This document shows positions 6,980 through 13,583 of a DNA stretch of 29,196 nt, in pieces (the first letter of the stretch is position 1; the number at the start of each line of letters is the position of its first letter). A program made the position numbers and the translations under genes. The DNA comes from an uncultured Collinsella sp. (GTDB lineage Bacteria; Actinomycetota; Coriobacteriia; Coriobacteriales; Coriobacteriaceae). The stretch covers positions 1 through 29,196 of the forward strand of contig URTL01000009.1 in the NCBI GenBank assembly GCA_900550785.1, written 5' to 3'. Below the pieces are notes generated by a model, which ran no database searches, was not told where the DNA came from, and saw only the letters and a program-made list of their open reading frames with translations.

Positions 6980-7195
6980 CTACTCGGCGACAGCGGACTT
7001 CTCCGCTGCGATCTCGCGGGCGCGCTGCTCCGTGAGGACGCGAGCGATGTCCTTCTTCACGGTGTTGACGCGAGCGGTGTTGTCCAGCTGGCTGGTGGCC
7101 ATCTGGAAACGAAGGTTAAAGAGCTCGGCGCGCATTTCCTTCAGCTTCTCAACGAGCTGAGCGTCCGAGAGCTCACGAATCTCTGCGGGCTTCAT
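6980..7195 (-). CDS. rpmC: ribosomal protein uL29
   Basis: A 71-aa 50S protein near the exit tunnel and a docking site for trigger factor and SRP together with uL23. The sequence is two helices with the signature KEMRAELFNLRFQMATSQLDN. Its ATG overlaps the stop of rplP by one base (TAATG), which indicates translational coupling. Confidence 0.98.
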   Translation of the reverse strand: MKPAEIRELSDAQLVEKLKEMRAELFNLRFQMATSQLDNTARVNTVKKDIARVLTEQRAREIAAEKSAVAE

Positions 7196-7698
7196 TAGTT
7201 CTCCTCCTTGGCGGCGGCGGCGTCCTCAGCAGCCCACTTGGCCTCGAGAGCGGCCTCCTCAGCCATTTCCTTCTCGATGCGCTGCTCAGCGTTCTTGGCA
7301 ACCACAATCTTGGTCTTGATGGGGAGCTTGTGCTGAGCAAGACGCAGAGCCTCGCGAGCGACCTCCTCGGGCACGCCCTTGACCTCGAACATGATGCGGC
7401 CGGGCTTGACGACGGCCACCCACTCCTCAGGGTTACCCTTACCAGAACCCATGCGAGTCTCGGCAGGCTTCTTGGTGATGGGCTTATCGGGGAAGATCGT
7501 GATGTAGACACGACCGCCACGCTTCATGTAGCGGGTCATGGCAATACGAGCGGCCTCGATCTGACGGTTGGTGATCCAATGGGCCTCGAGAGCCTGGATA
7601 CCAAACTCGCCGAAATGCAGCTCGGCATTACCCTTGGCCTGGCCCTTCATGGAGCCACGCTGCACCTTGCGGTGAAGAATACGCTTAGGGGCAAGCAC
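7195..7698 (-). CDS. rplP: ribosomal protein uL16, with extended C-terminal tail
   Basis: A 50S protein at the A-site and peptidyl-transferase centre, needed for late assembly. The core (MLAPKRILHRKVQRGSMKGQ, later TRMGSGKGNPEEWVAVVKPG) matches the family. At 167 aa it is about 25 residues longer than the usual 137-144, owing to an Ala/Glu-rich tail (KEMAEEAALEAKWAAEDAAA). It starts with GTG, overlapping the rpsC stop by one base (TAGTG), and its own stop overlaps rpmC. The tail probably projects as a helix; its role is unknown. Confidence 0.97.
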   Translation of the reverse strand: MLAPKRILHRKVQRGSMKGQAKGNAELHFGEFGIQALEAHWITNRQIEAARIAMTRYMKRGGRVYITIFPDKPITKKPAETRMGSGKGNPEEWVAVVKPGRIMFEVKGVPEEVAREALRLAQHKLPIKTKIVVAKNAEQRIEKEMAEEAALEAKWAAEDAAAAKEEN

Positions 7699-8408
7699 TA
7701 CTGACCCCTCCTCTCGGAGTTACGACGACGAGGACGGGAAGAGCCCTCGAGTGCAGGGTTGGGAACAGGCTGGCCCGGGAGCTTCTCACCCAGGTAGATC
7801 CAGACCTTCACGCCGCAAGCGCCCATGGTGGTGCTGGCGACAGCCGTGCCGTAGTCGATCTTGGCACGGAGGGTGTGCAGAGGCACGCGACCCTCGCGGT
7901 ACCACTCACGACGGCCCATCTCGGCACCGCCGAGACGACCGGAGCACTGGATACGGATGCCCTTAGCGCCGGCCTTGCGGGCAGACTGGACAGCCTTGCG
8001 CATAGCGCGACGGAAGGCAACGCGGCCCTCGAGCTGCTCGGCGATAGACTGAGCAACGAGGTTGGCGTCGAGCTCGGGGCGCTTGATCTCGACAACGTCG
8101 ACGGAGAGCTGGCCCTTGGAGACGCCAGCGACCTTCTCGAGCTCGGTGCGGAGGGTATCGATCTCGGCACCCTTCTTACCGATGACAACGCCGGGGCGAG
8201 CGGTGAGGATGATGACCTTCACCTTGTCGCCAGCGCGCTCGATCTCGACGCGGGAGACAGCTGCGCGGGAAAGACGCTTCTCGAGGTACTTGCGGATCTC
8301 GAGATCGTTACCGAGGGTCTTAGCGTAATCCTTCTCTGCGAACCAGCGGGAGCGCCAGTTCTCGGTGATGCCAAGACGGAAGCCGGTGGGGTAGACTTTC
8401 TGACCCAT
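7698..8408 (-). CDS. rpsC: ribosomal protein uS3
   Basis: A 236-aa 30S head protein at the mRNA entry channel. The N-terminus MGQKVYPTGFRLGI is diagnostic. The KH domain carries GKKG in PGVVIGKKGAEID at about residues 72-84. The C-terminal domain follows (CSGRLGGAEMGRREWYREGR) and the protein ends with a short basic tail. It lies 6 bp after rplV, and its stop overlaps the rplP GTG start. Confidence 0.98.
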   Translation of the reverse strand: MGQKVYPTGFRLGITENWRSRWFAEKDYAKTLGNDLEIRKYLEKRLSRAAVSRVEIERAGDKVKVIILTARPGVVIGKKGAEIDTLRTELEKVAGVSKGQLSVDVVEIKRPELDANLVAQSIAEQLEGRVAFRRAMRKAVQSARKAGAKGIRIQCSGRLGGAEMGRREWYREGRVPLHTLRAKIDYGTAVASTTMGACGVKVWIYLGEKLPGQPVPNPALEGSSRPRRRNSERRGQ

Positions 8409-8414
8409 ACAGCT

Positions 8415-8786
8415 TTACGCCTCCTTTCGAGGAGCAACGACGACGGTGATGTGGGAAGTACGCTTCAGAATGCGAGAAGCGGAACCCTTGGCGCGGGGAC
8501 GGATGCGCTTAAGCGTCGGACCCTCGTCAACATAGGCAGCGGCGACAACCAGGTTGTCGGCACGCAGACCGTTGTTGTTCTCGGCGTTCGCAACGGCGGA
8601 ACGGAGAACCTTCTCGACATCCACGGCGACGGCGCGGTCGCAGAAGTGGAGGATGTCGAAGGCCTGAGCGACAGGCTTGCGGCGGATCAGATCGACCACC
8701 AGGCGGGCCTTGCTGGGGGAAACACGCACGTACTTAGCGACGCCGCGAACCTCGGTGGCCTCAGTTTCAATAGACTTAGTTGCCAT
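8415..8786 (-). CDS. rplV: ribosomal protein uL22
   Basis: A 123-aa 50S protein whose long loop lines the polypeptide exit tunnel, where macrolide-resistance changes map. The family blocks AKYVRVSPSKARLVVDLIR and RIRPRAKGSASRILKRTSHI are both complete. It has a short acidic N-terminal extension (ATKSIETEATEV). It is 14 bp downstream of rpsS. Confidence 0.98.
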   Translation of the reverse strand: MATKSIETEATEVRGVAKYVRVSPSKARLVVDLIRRKPVAQAFDILHFCDRAVAVDVEKVLRSAVANAENNNGLRADNLVVAAAYVDEGPTLKRIRPRAKGSASRILKRTSHITVVVAPRKEA

Positions 8787-8800
8787 TTACGGTTAACCCC

Positions 8801-9061
8801 CTATTTGGCCTTGTGGCCACGGAACGTACGAGTCGGCGCGAACTCGCCGAGCTTGTGACCAACCATGGACTCGGTAACATACACGGGCACATGCTTGCGG
8901 CCGTCGTGGACGGCGATGGTGTGACCAACCATCTCGGGGAAGATGGTGGACGCGCGGGACCAGGTCTTCACGACGTCCTTCTTGCCAGCCTCGTTCATCG
9001 CGGTGATACGCGAGAGAAGGCGAGTCTCCACGAACGGGCCCTTTTTGAGACTTCTGCTCAT
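8801..9061 (-). CDS. rpsS: ribosomal protein uS19
   Basis: An 86-aa 30S head protein that binds 16S rRNA with uS13. It begins MSRSLKKGPFVETRLL and contains IAVHDGRKHVPVYVTESMVG followed by KLGEFAPTRTFRGH, all family hallmarks. AGGAG lies nine bases upstream of the ATG. It follows rplB after 32 bp. Confidence 0.98.
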   Translation of the reverse strand: MSRSLKKGPFVETRLLSRITAMNEAGKKDVVKTWSRASTIFPEMVGHTIAVHDGRKHVPVYVTESMVGHKLGEFAPTRTFRGHKAK

Positions 9062-9093
9062 AAGTGCTTTCTCCTAAAACTCGGTATCCGAAA

Positions 9094-9924
9094 TTACTTC
9101 TTACGGCGTCGAATGATGTGCTGGTTCGAGACCTTCTTCTTCTTGCGCGTACGAAGGCCCTTCGTCGGCTTACCCCAGGGGGTAACAGAGGGACGACCAG
9201 AGGTGTGGTTCTTGCCCTCGCCACCGCCGTGCGGGTGGTCGACAGGGTTCATGACGGTACCGCGGACGGTCGGGCGCACGTTCATGTGACGCTTACGGCC
9301 GGCCTTGCCGATGACGATGTTGGAGTGATCGGCGTTGCCGACCTCACCGACGGTGGCGCGGCAGGTAACGAGGATGCGGCGCATCTCGGAGGAAGGCATA
9401 CGGACGATAGCGTACTTGCCCTCCTTACCCATCAGCTGGCAGGAGTTACCGGCGGAACGGGCGATAGCAGCGCCCTTGCCCGGCTGGAACTCGACGGCGT
9501 GGATGAGCGTACCGACGGGGATGTCGGCGAGGGGCAGAGCGTTGCCCGGCTTGATGTCGGCGTCAGAACCGGACATGACGGTCTGACCGACCTCGAGGCC
9601 CTTGGGGGCCAGGATGTAGCGCTTCTCACCGTCAGCGTAGTGCAGCAGAGCGATGCGAGCGGAACGGTTCGGATCGTACTCGATCGTGGCAACCTTGGCG
9701 GGCACGCCGTCCTTGTTGCGCTTGAAGTCGATCACGCGGTAACGACGCTTCACGCCGCCGCCCTGGTGGCGGGTGGTGATGCGGCCGTTGTTGTTACGAC
9801 CGGCCTTCTTGGGCAGGGGCTCGAGAAGAGACTTCTCGGGCTTGGTGCAGGTGATCTCGGAGAAGTCGGAGATCGTCTGCCAACGCCTACCAGCGGAGGT
9901 CGGCTTAAGGTGCTTTACAGCCAT
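9094..9924 (-). CDS. rplB: ribosomal protein uL2
   Basis: A 276-aa core 50S protein needed for subunit joining and peptidyl-transferase activity. I set the start at the ATG at 9924 (MAVKHLKPTSAGRR), which has AAAGGG upstream and gives the family's normal length; in-frame starts upstream add 25 unrelated residues. The RNA-binding core and the C-terminal NPVDHPHGGGEGK motif, with the functionally important histidine, are intact, and the tail is basic. A 179-bp leader with a conserved 26-nt element and a nested hairpin separates it from rplW, so it may have its own promoter. Confidence 0.97.
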   Translation of the reverse strand: MAVKHLKPTSAGRRWQTISDFSEITCTKPEKSLLEPLPKKAGRNNNGRITTRHQGGGVKRRYRVIDFKRNKDGVPAKVATIEYDPNRSARIALLHYADGEKRYILAPKGLEVGQTVMSGSDADIKPGNALPLADIPVGTLIHAVEFQPGKGAAIARSAGNSCQLMGKEGKYAIVRMPSSEMRRILVTCRATVGEVGNADHSNIVIGKAGRKRHMNVRPTVRGTVMNPVDHPHGGGEGKNHTSGRPSVTPWGKPTKGLRTRKKKKVSNQHIIRRRKK

Positions 9925-9954
9925 TACAATCCCTTTCAATAGGAATCCGTTAGC

Positions 9955-9995
9955 CATCGCAGACAGGGATTCGAGGTTCTGCCTCGGGTGCGATG
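9955..9995 (-). promoter_or_regulatory. two-tier hairpin in the rplB leader
   Basis: An outer perfect 7-bp stem, CATCGCA at 9955-9961 with TGCGATG at 9989-9995, encloses an inner perfect 5-bp stem CGAGG / CCTCG (9972-9976 and 9982-9986). On the minus strand it lies between the conserved 26-nt element and the rplB start, ending 30 bases before the ATG. It has the shape of an autoregulatory r-protein leader. The function is inferred. Confidence 0.45.
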
Positions 9996-10004
9996 ACACC
10001 GGAC

Positions 10005-10030
10005 GTATACACGGTTCCGGGCGTGTCCAT
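10005..10030 (-). promoter_or_regulatory. conserved 26-nt element upstream of rplB
   Basis: GTATACACGG, then GGGCGT and TCCAT, matches the element at 11870-11895 upstream of rplC in 23 of 26 positions. On the minus strand it reads from ATGGA to GTATAC. TATACG could be a -10 box and TGGACA a -35 box, but the 14-nt spacing is short for a standard promoter. A binding site or an unusual promoter are both possible. Confidence 0.5.
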
Positions 10031-10049
10031 TTTATACGCCCAAAACCTT

Positions 10050-10085
10050 GAGCTCTCGCCTCCCCTATTTGGGAGGCATGAGCTC
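10050..10085 (-). terminator. hairpin after rplW, possible attenuator
   Basis: A 15-base arm pair with a 2-bp internal mismatch (GAGCTC plus GCCTCCC against GGGAGGC plus GAGCTC), loop CTATTT. It begins 18 bases after the rplW stop. A run of T is present only further on (GGTTTTGGG), so it may be a weak or partial terminator that lowers read-through into rplB. Confidence 0.45.
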
Positions 10086-10103
10086 ACTCAATAGCAGCGA
10101 GTC

Positions 10104-10391
10104 TTAGGCCTGGTTGCCAAAGACCTCGATGGTGTCGCCCTCGGCCAGCGTGACGATGGCCTTCTTCCAAGAACGGGTCTTGCCGGCGACATAGCGCACG
10201 CGCTTGGTCTTGGGCTTGACCGTCAGGGTGTTCACGCGAACGACCTTGACGCCGAAGATCTCCTCGACAGCGTCCTTGATCTGATACTTGTTAGCATCCT
10301 TGGCGACCTCGAACGTGTACTTGTTCTGCTCCATGCCGGAGAAGGAACGCTCGGACACGATCGGACGGATGATGATCTCGTGGGCGGTCAT
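10104..10391 (-). CDS. rplW: ribosomal protein uL23
   Basis: A 95-aa 50S protein at the exit tunnel and the main docking site for trigger factor and SRP. It contains IIRPIVSERS near the start and VKVVRVNTLTVKPKTKRVR in the middle, as in the family. Its ATG directly abuts the rplD stop codon. GGAGG inside the end of rplD serves as ribosome site. Confidence 0.98.
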   Translation of the reverse strand: MTAHEIIIRPIVSERSFSGMEQNKYTFEVAKDANKYQIKDAVEEIFGVKVVRVNTLTVKPKTKRVRYVAGKTRSWKKAIVTLAEGDTIEVFGNQA

Positions 10392-11018
10392 TTATGCAAG
10401 CACCTCCCCGAAGTGAGCGGCGATGTCGGCGGGCATCAGCACAGCGTTGTTGTTGACGAGGTCGTAGGTGTTGGCCTCATCGGCGGTGATGATGAACGTC
10501 TTGGGAATGTTGCGGAACGACAGGTAGGCGTTGACGTCCTCATCGCGAACGATGATGGTCAGACGCTTGCCCTCAAGGCCGAGAGCCTTGAGCATGGCGA
10601 CGGCAGCCTTGGTGGAAGGCTTCTCGAAGCCGTAGTCGTCGACGAGCACGAGCTCGCCATCGGCCAGCTTGGCGGACAGCGCAGAGCGCATAGCCAGCTT
10701 GACCTCCTTGTTGTTCATACGCTTAGCGTAGGAACGGGGCTTGGGGGCGAAGACAACGCCACCGTGACGCCACTGGGCAGCACGGATGGAACCCTGGCGG
10801 GCACGGCCGGTGCCCTTCTGACGCCAAGGCTTCTTGCCGCCACCGGAAACCTCAGAGCGGCCCTTAGCGGACTGGGTGCCCTGACGCCAAGAGGCCATCT
10901 GGCACTTGACGATGTGGTGCATAACGTGGATGTTCGGCTCGATGCCGTACACCTCAGCGGCGAGCTCGGCCTCGGCGACCTTCTTGCCCTCGCTGTTCTT
11001 TACTTCAAACTTTGCCAT
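10392..11018 (-). CDS. rplD: ribosomal protein uL4
   Basis: A 208-aa 50S protein; its extended loop lines the exit tunnel, and in many bacteria it represses its own operon. The loop region KGRSEVSGGGKKPWRQKGTG at about residues 52-71 is intact and the C-terminal globular domain is complete. AAGGAG lies upstream of the ATG. It follows rplC after 46 bp. The folded leader ahead of rplC could be a target for such autoregulation. Confidence 0.98.
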   Translation of the reverse strand: MAKFEVKNSEGKKVAEAELAAEVYGIEPNIHVMHHIVKCQMASWRQGTQSAKGRSEVSGGGKKPWRQKGTGRARQGSIRAAQWRHGGVVFAPKPRSYAKRMNNKEVKLAMRSALSAKLADGELVLVDDYGFEKPSTKAAVAMLKALGLEGKRLTIIVRDEDVNAYLSFRNIPKTFIITADEANTYDLVNNNAVLMPADIAAHFGEVLA

Positions 11019-11064
11019 TTAAGTGTTCTCCTTGGTATGACGCTGGGCTAAATGGGCTGGGCCC

Positions 11065-11685
11065 TTAGGCCATACGGATGGCGACGAGACCATTCTTGGC
11101 ACCCGGGACAGCGCCCTTGACCAAGATGAGGTTCTGCTCGGCATCGATGCGGACAACGGAAAGGTTCTTGACGGTAACGCGCTCGTTACCCATGTGACCG
11201 GCCATCTTGACGCCCTTGAGGACGCGCGCAGGATAGGCGCACTGACCGATAGAACCGGGGTGACGCTGGAAGTGAGAACCATGCGTCATAGGACCGCGGC
11301 GCTGACCCCAGCGCTTGATGCGACCCTGGAAGCCCTTACCCTTGGAGGTACCGATGACGTCGACCTTCTCGACATCAGCGAAATCAGCGACGGTAACGAC
11401 CTCGCCGACCTTGTGCTCCTCGCCGTTCTCGACGCGGACCTCACGAAGGAAGCGGACAGGCTCGACGCCAGCCTTAGCGAAGTGACCAGCCATGGGCTTG
11501 TTCACGTTCTTGGCCTTGATGTCGCCGAAACCGATCTGGACGGCGTCATAGCCGTCGGTTGCCTGAGTTTTAACCTGCGAGACAGCGCAGGGGCCAGCCT
11601 GGATGACCGTGACGGGGACGACGTTGTCGTTCTCGTCCCAAACCTGGGTCATGCCAATCTTGCGGCCGAGAATCATGCTGATCAA
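11065..11685 (-). CDS. rplC: ribosomal protein uL3, first gene of the cluster
   Basis: A 206-aa 50S protein that starts assembly and reaches the peptidyl-transferase centre. ILGRKIGMTQVWDE at the N-terminus and RGPMTHGSHFQRHPGSIGQ near residue 140 are diagnostic. I chose the TTG at 11685, giving MISMILGRK, because the three extra residues resemble those of relatives and a weak GGGAT lies upstream; the ATG at 11676 has no ribosome site and is the alternative. It is the first gene here: rpsJ, normally upstream, is absent from the preceding 600 bp. Confidence 0.95.
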   Translation of the reverse strand: MISMILGRKIGMTQVWDENDNVVPVTVIQAGPCAVSQVKTQATDGYDAVQIGFGDIKAKNVNKPMAGHFAKAGVEPVRFLREVRVENGEEHKVGEVVTVADFADVEKVDVIGTSKGKGFQGRIKRWGQRRGPMTHGSHFQRHPGSIGQCAYPARVLKGVKMAGHMGNERVTVKNLSVVRIDAEQNLILVKGAVPGAKNGLVAIRMA

Positions 11686-11705
11686 GATATGATCCCAACT
11701 CTCGC

Positions 11706-11757
11706 GTGGTCTTGGGACAATGCGTACACCACCGAGCGTACGCCCCTAGAGGACCAC
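11706..11757 (-). promoter_or_regulatory. nested leader hairpin upstream of rplC
   Basis: An outer stem GTGGTC / GACCAC (11706-11711 and 11752-11757) encloses an inner stem GCGTAC / GTACGC (11722-11727 and 11738-11743), with possible GGGG / CCC pairing between them on the minus-strand RNA. It ends 20 bases before the rplC start. This is the position where r-protein autoregulatory structures act. The folding is by eye; the role is inferred. Confidence 0.5.
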
Positions 11758-11869
11758 TACTTACACGACGTGCTCTCCAGCCTTGTATTGCGTCCGAACT
11801 ACCTGACAACCCTATTAAGCAGGCGTTTTGTCCAGCCAGAATACTCCCCTAGTTACACACAGCTGTCTA

Positions 11870-11895
11870 GTATACACGGCTGCGGGCGTATCCAT
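11870..11895 (-). promoter_or_regulatory. conserved 26-nt element upstream of rplC
   Basis: The second copy of the element found before rplB, differing at three positions. On the minus strand it ends in GTATACT, close to a -10 box. It lies 185 bases before the rplC start, leaving a long leader that carries the nested hairpin. Confidence 0.5.
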
Positions 11896-11954
11896 CGAGA
11901 TTCATATTTCACTCACATTGTTTACGCAGGTAAAGTGCGCGGAGTCGCCTGGGG

Positions 11955-11999
11955 CCGGCAGAGCGGCGGCGAAATATATTAAGGTTGCTGCTCTGCCGG
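11955..11999. repeat. 10-bp inverted repeat at the edge of the island
   Basis: CCGGCAGAGC at 11955-11964 pairs perfectly with GCTCTGCCGG at 11990-11999 around an AT-rich 25-nt centre. It directly abuts the duplicated sequence that starts at 12001. There is no T-tract on the minus side. It may be a remnant terminator or an end of the inserted segment. Confidence 0.5.
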
Positions 12000-12000
12000 G

Positions 12001-12067
12001 CTTGGGAGACGACACGTTGACGCCTGCTTAACTCTGCTCGCTCAGGCTAAAGACTTTGTTGGGGATC
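12001..12067. repeat. direct repeat, copy A, of 23545-23611
   Basis: These 67 bp match 23545-23611 with about three differences and no gaps. The block covers the last codons of the histidine phosphatase, its stop codon and the 3' flank up to a GTGTCGTCTCCC segment. It includes GCCTGCTTAACTCTGCTCGC in both copies. Identity stops abruptly on the left at 12001. The two copies are in the same orientation and bracket the sulfatase/PTS island. Confidence 0.8.
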
Positions 12068-12225
12068 CACTATTTGTTGGAGGGTGAATTTGCTTTGAAG
12101 CGGTTTGCCTTCCGCCTGTGGCTTTTTTGAATTGGCGGCTGACGCTGCCGCGACTTATTGCCAAGAGGACTTCAACACCATCGGCGCTCATGAGACGAGC
12201 GGGACACGGCGACCTCCTCAAGGCA
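12047..12225 (-). pseudogene. 3' fragment of a histidine phosphatase gene
   Basis: A decayed copy of the end of the gene at 23591-24211. On the minus strand it first encodes LMSADGVEVLLAISRGSVSR, matching LMSADDVETVLAVSHGSASR; the catalytic His148 has become Arg. A deletion of about 70 bp and a frame change follow, and then KFTLQQIVDPQQSL and a stop, matching the intact C-terminus almost exactly. The first 130 residues are missing. It is non-functional. Its high similarity at the very end and decay inside suggest duplication followed by loss. Confidence 0.8.
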
Positions 12226-12284
12226 GAAGAGGAAGGCCCGCGCTCCAGCTCCATTATCGCGGCATCCCGTTTCGGGGCGAAGAA

Positions 12285-13082
12285 CTAGAGCACCGAGAAC
12301 CGGATGAAATTGTACGTGCAGATCACGATGATGAGCACGAGGGCGAACACGTAGAGCTTATCGACCGCCGCCGAGTCCATCCGGCGCAGCAGGCGGCGCC
12401 CCACGACCGACCCAAGCACCGCCATCGCCGCCATGCCCAGCAGGACCACGGGGAGGAACGCGGGCACGCTGCCCGTGGCCAGCGTGTAGATGAGGCTCGC
12501 CGTCTGCGAGAACGCGATGATGAACAGCGACGCCTGCGCGGCGGGCTTGCTCTCCATGGCGAAGAAGAAGACGAGGATGGCCAGGTTGAAGGGGCCGCCG
12601 CCGATGCCGAGGAAGGACCAGCACGCCCCGGCGCAGAACCCTATGAGCGCCTGCGCCCACGCATTCTCGAGCTTGAGGCCCTTGATGCGCGCCTTGTTGA
12701 GCGTGTAGGCCAGCACGAGGACGGCGAGCACGATGAGCACGGCGGCCTGGACCGCGCCGACGAGCTCGGCGTCGGGGAACACGGACCCCAGCCGGTTGAA
12801 CCACATCTTGCCGATCACGCCGCCCACCGCGGAGCTGACGGCGATGGGCGACATCGCCCGCGCGTCGATATCAGACTGCCCGCTCGCCGCGTTCTGCGCG
12901 AGCGTGGAGAGCGACATGATGAGCACCGACATGCTCGAGAGGAAGCTCACCGTGCTCACGCTCATGACGTTCATCGCGTCGACCACGGGCTTGATGATCA
13001 CGCCGCCGCCGATGCCACAGAGCGGCCCCAGAAGCGACGCCAGGAAGCATACCGCGAAGACCAAGATGTATTGAGGACCCAT
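12285..13082 (-). CDS. TauE/SafE-family sulfur oxyanion exporter
   Basis: A 265-aa integral membrane protein with about eight hydrophobic segments in two halves. Each half has the family's glycine signature: GPLCGIGGGVIIKPVVD near residue 19 and SFLGIGGGPFNLAI near residue 155. Members export sulfite, sulfoacetate or related anions. AGGAG lies nine bases before the ATG. It is the last intact gene downstream of two sulfatases, so export of sulfate or sulfite released by them is a reasonable role, though sequence alone cannot fix the substrate. A candidate operator TGCAA-N4-TTGCA lies 35 bp upstream, which suggests some independent regulation. Confidence 0.85.
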   Translation of the reverse strand: MGPQYILVFAVCFLASLLGPLCGIGGGVIIKPVVDAMNVMSVSTVSFLSSMSVLIMSLSTLAQNAASGQSDIDARAMSPIAVSSAVGGVIGKMWFNRLGSVFPDAELVGAVQAAVLIVLAVLVLAYTLNKARIKGLKLENAWAQALIGFCAGACWSFLGIGGGPFNLAILVFFFAMESKPAAQASLFIIAFSQTASLIYTLATGSVPAFLPVVLLGMAAMAVLGSVVGRRLLRRMDSAAVDKLYVFALVLIIVICTYNFIRFSVL

Positions 13083-13116
13083 CCGAACAAGCTCCTATCG
13101 ATCGAGCAACACCCTA

Positions 13117-13130
13117 TGCAACGAATTGCA
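13117..13130. promoter_or_regulatory. TGCAA-N4-TTGCA palindrome upstream of tauE-like gene
   Basis: A perfect 5-bp inverted repeat with a 4-bp spacer, 35 bp before the exporter start. The size fits a dimeric regulator site. A second imperfect palindrome, CATATCTCG with CGCGATATG, lies at 13177-13204. The binder is unknown. Confidence 0.35.
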
Positions 13131-13312
13131 AGCGTTCGTATCATTCAAAACCGCAGCGTATGGTTGTGGACTTTTACATATCTCGAACGCTGCTGCGCGA
13201 TATGTCCCTATTTACGCCGCTCATGCGGAGCACCGTTGCGCCAAGGGCTAGGCGTCCCCGCCAATCTGCCTGCCGAGTCCATCAATGGCCCGCGCACCGT
13301 CTCGACACGCCG

Positions 13313-13562
13313 CTAGTAGTTAGCGAAGTAATCCTGGTTGAAGATGCACGCGTAGACGACGTCGAGCAGCAGCGCGGTGGAAACGCTCATGGCGAAGTGC
13401 CCGATGTTGTCCTCGCGGTGCATCCGGACAGGAAGTTGATGGTCGCCACGTCGGCGACACCCACGGCGTCCATCACGGGCTTAATGATGATGCCCCGCCG
13501 ACACCGCAGATGGCACTGATGGTAGAGGCGAAAAACGCAATGGCGAATACGATTGCTAGCAT
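13313..13562 (-). pseudogene. decayed second TauE/SafE gene, internally deleted
   Basis: On the minus strand the fragment starts ATG at 13562 and encodes MLAIVFAIAFFASTISAICG, the N-terminus of a TauE protein, clearly related to the intact gene at 12285. A one-base deletion near 13495 shifts the frame inside the GVGGG motif; the other frame continues IIIKPVMDAVGVADVATINF. TauE similarity ends near 13425, where it joins about 37 codons ending FNQDYFANY and TAG that I do not recognise. It is a frameshifted, internally deleted relic and cannot make an exporter. Confidence 0.75.
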
Positions 13563-13583
13563 ATGAAGCGCCTAGACTCTTCC

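Noticed and set aside
7875..9942. Plus-strand open frames opposite rpsC, rplV, rpsS and rplB
   Set aside because: They mirror highly conserved ribosomal protein genes and show only reverse-codon composition.
10005..10030. The 26-nt element as an ordinary sigma-70 promoter
   Set aside because: TATACG and TGGACA are 14 nt apart and the position 17 nt upstream of the -10 does not resemble TTGACA in either copy, so I left it as an element of unknown type.
11686..12000. A hidden rpsJ gene before rplC
   Set aside because: Looking for an S10-like frame of about 100 codons on the minus strand, I found only short frames without S10 features.
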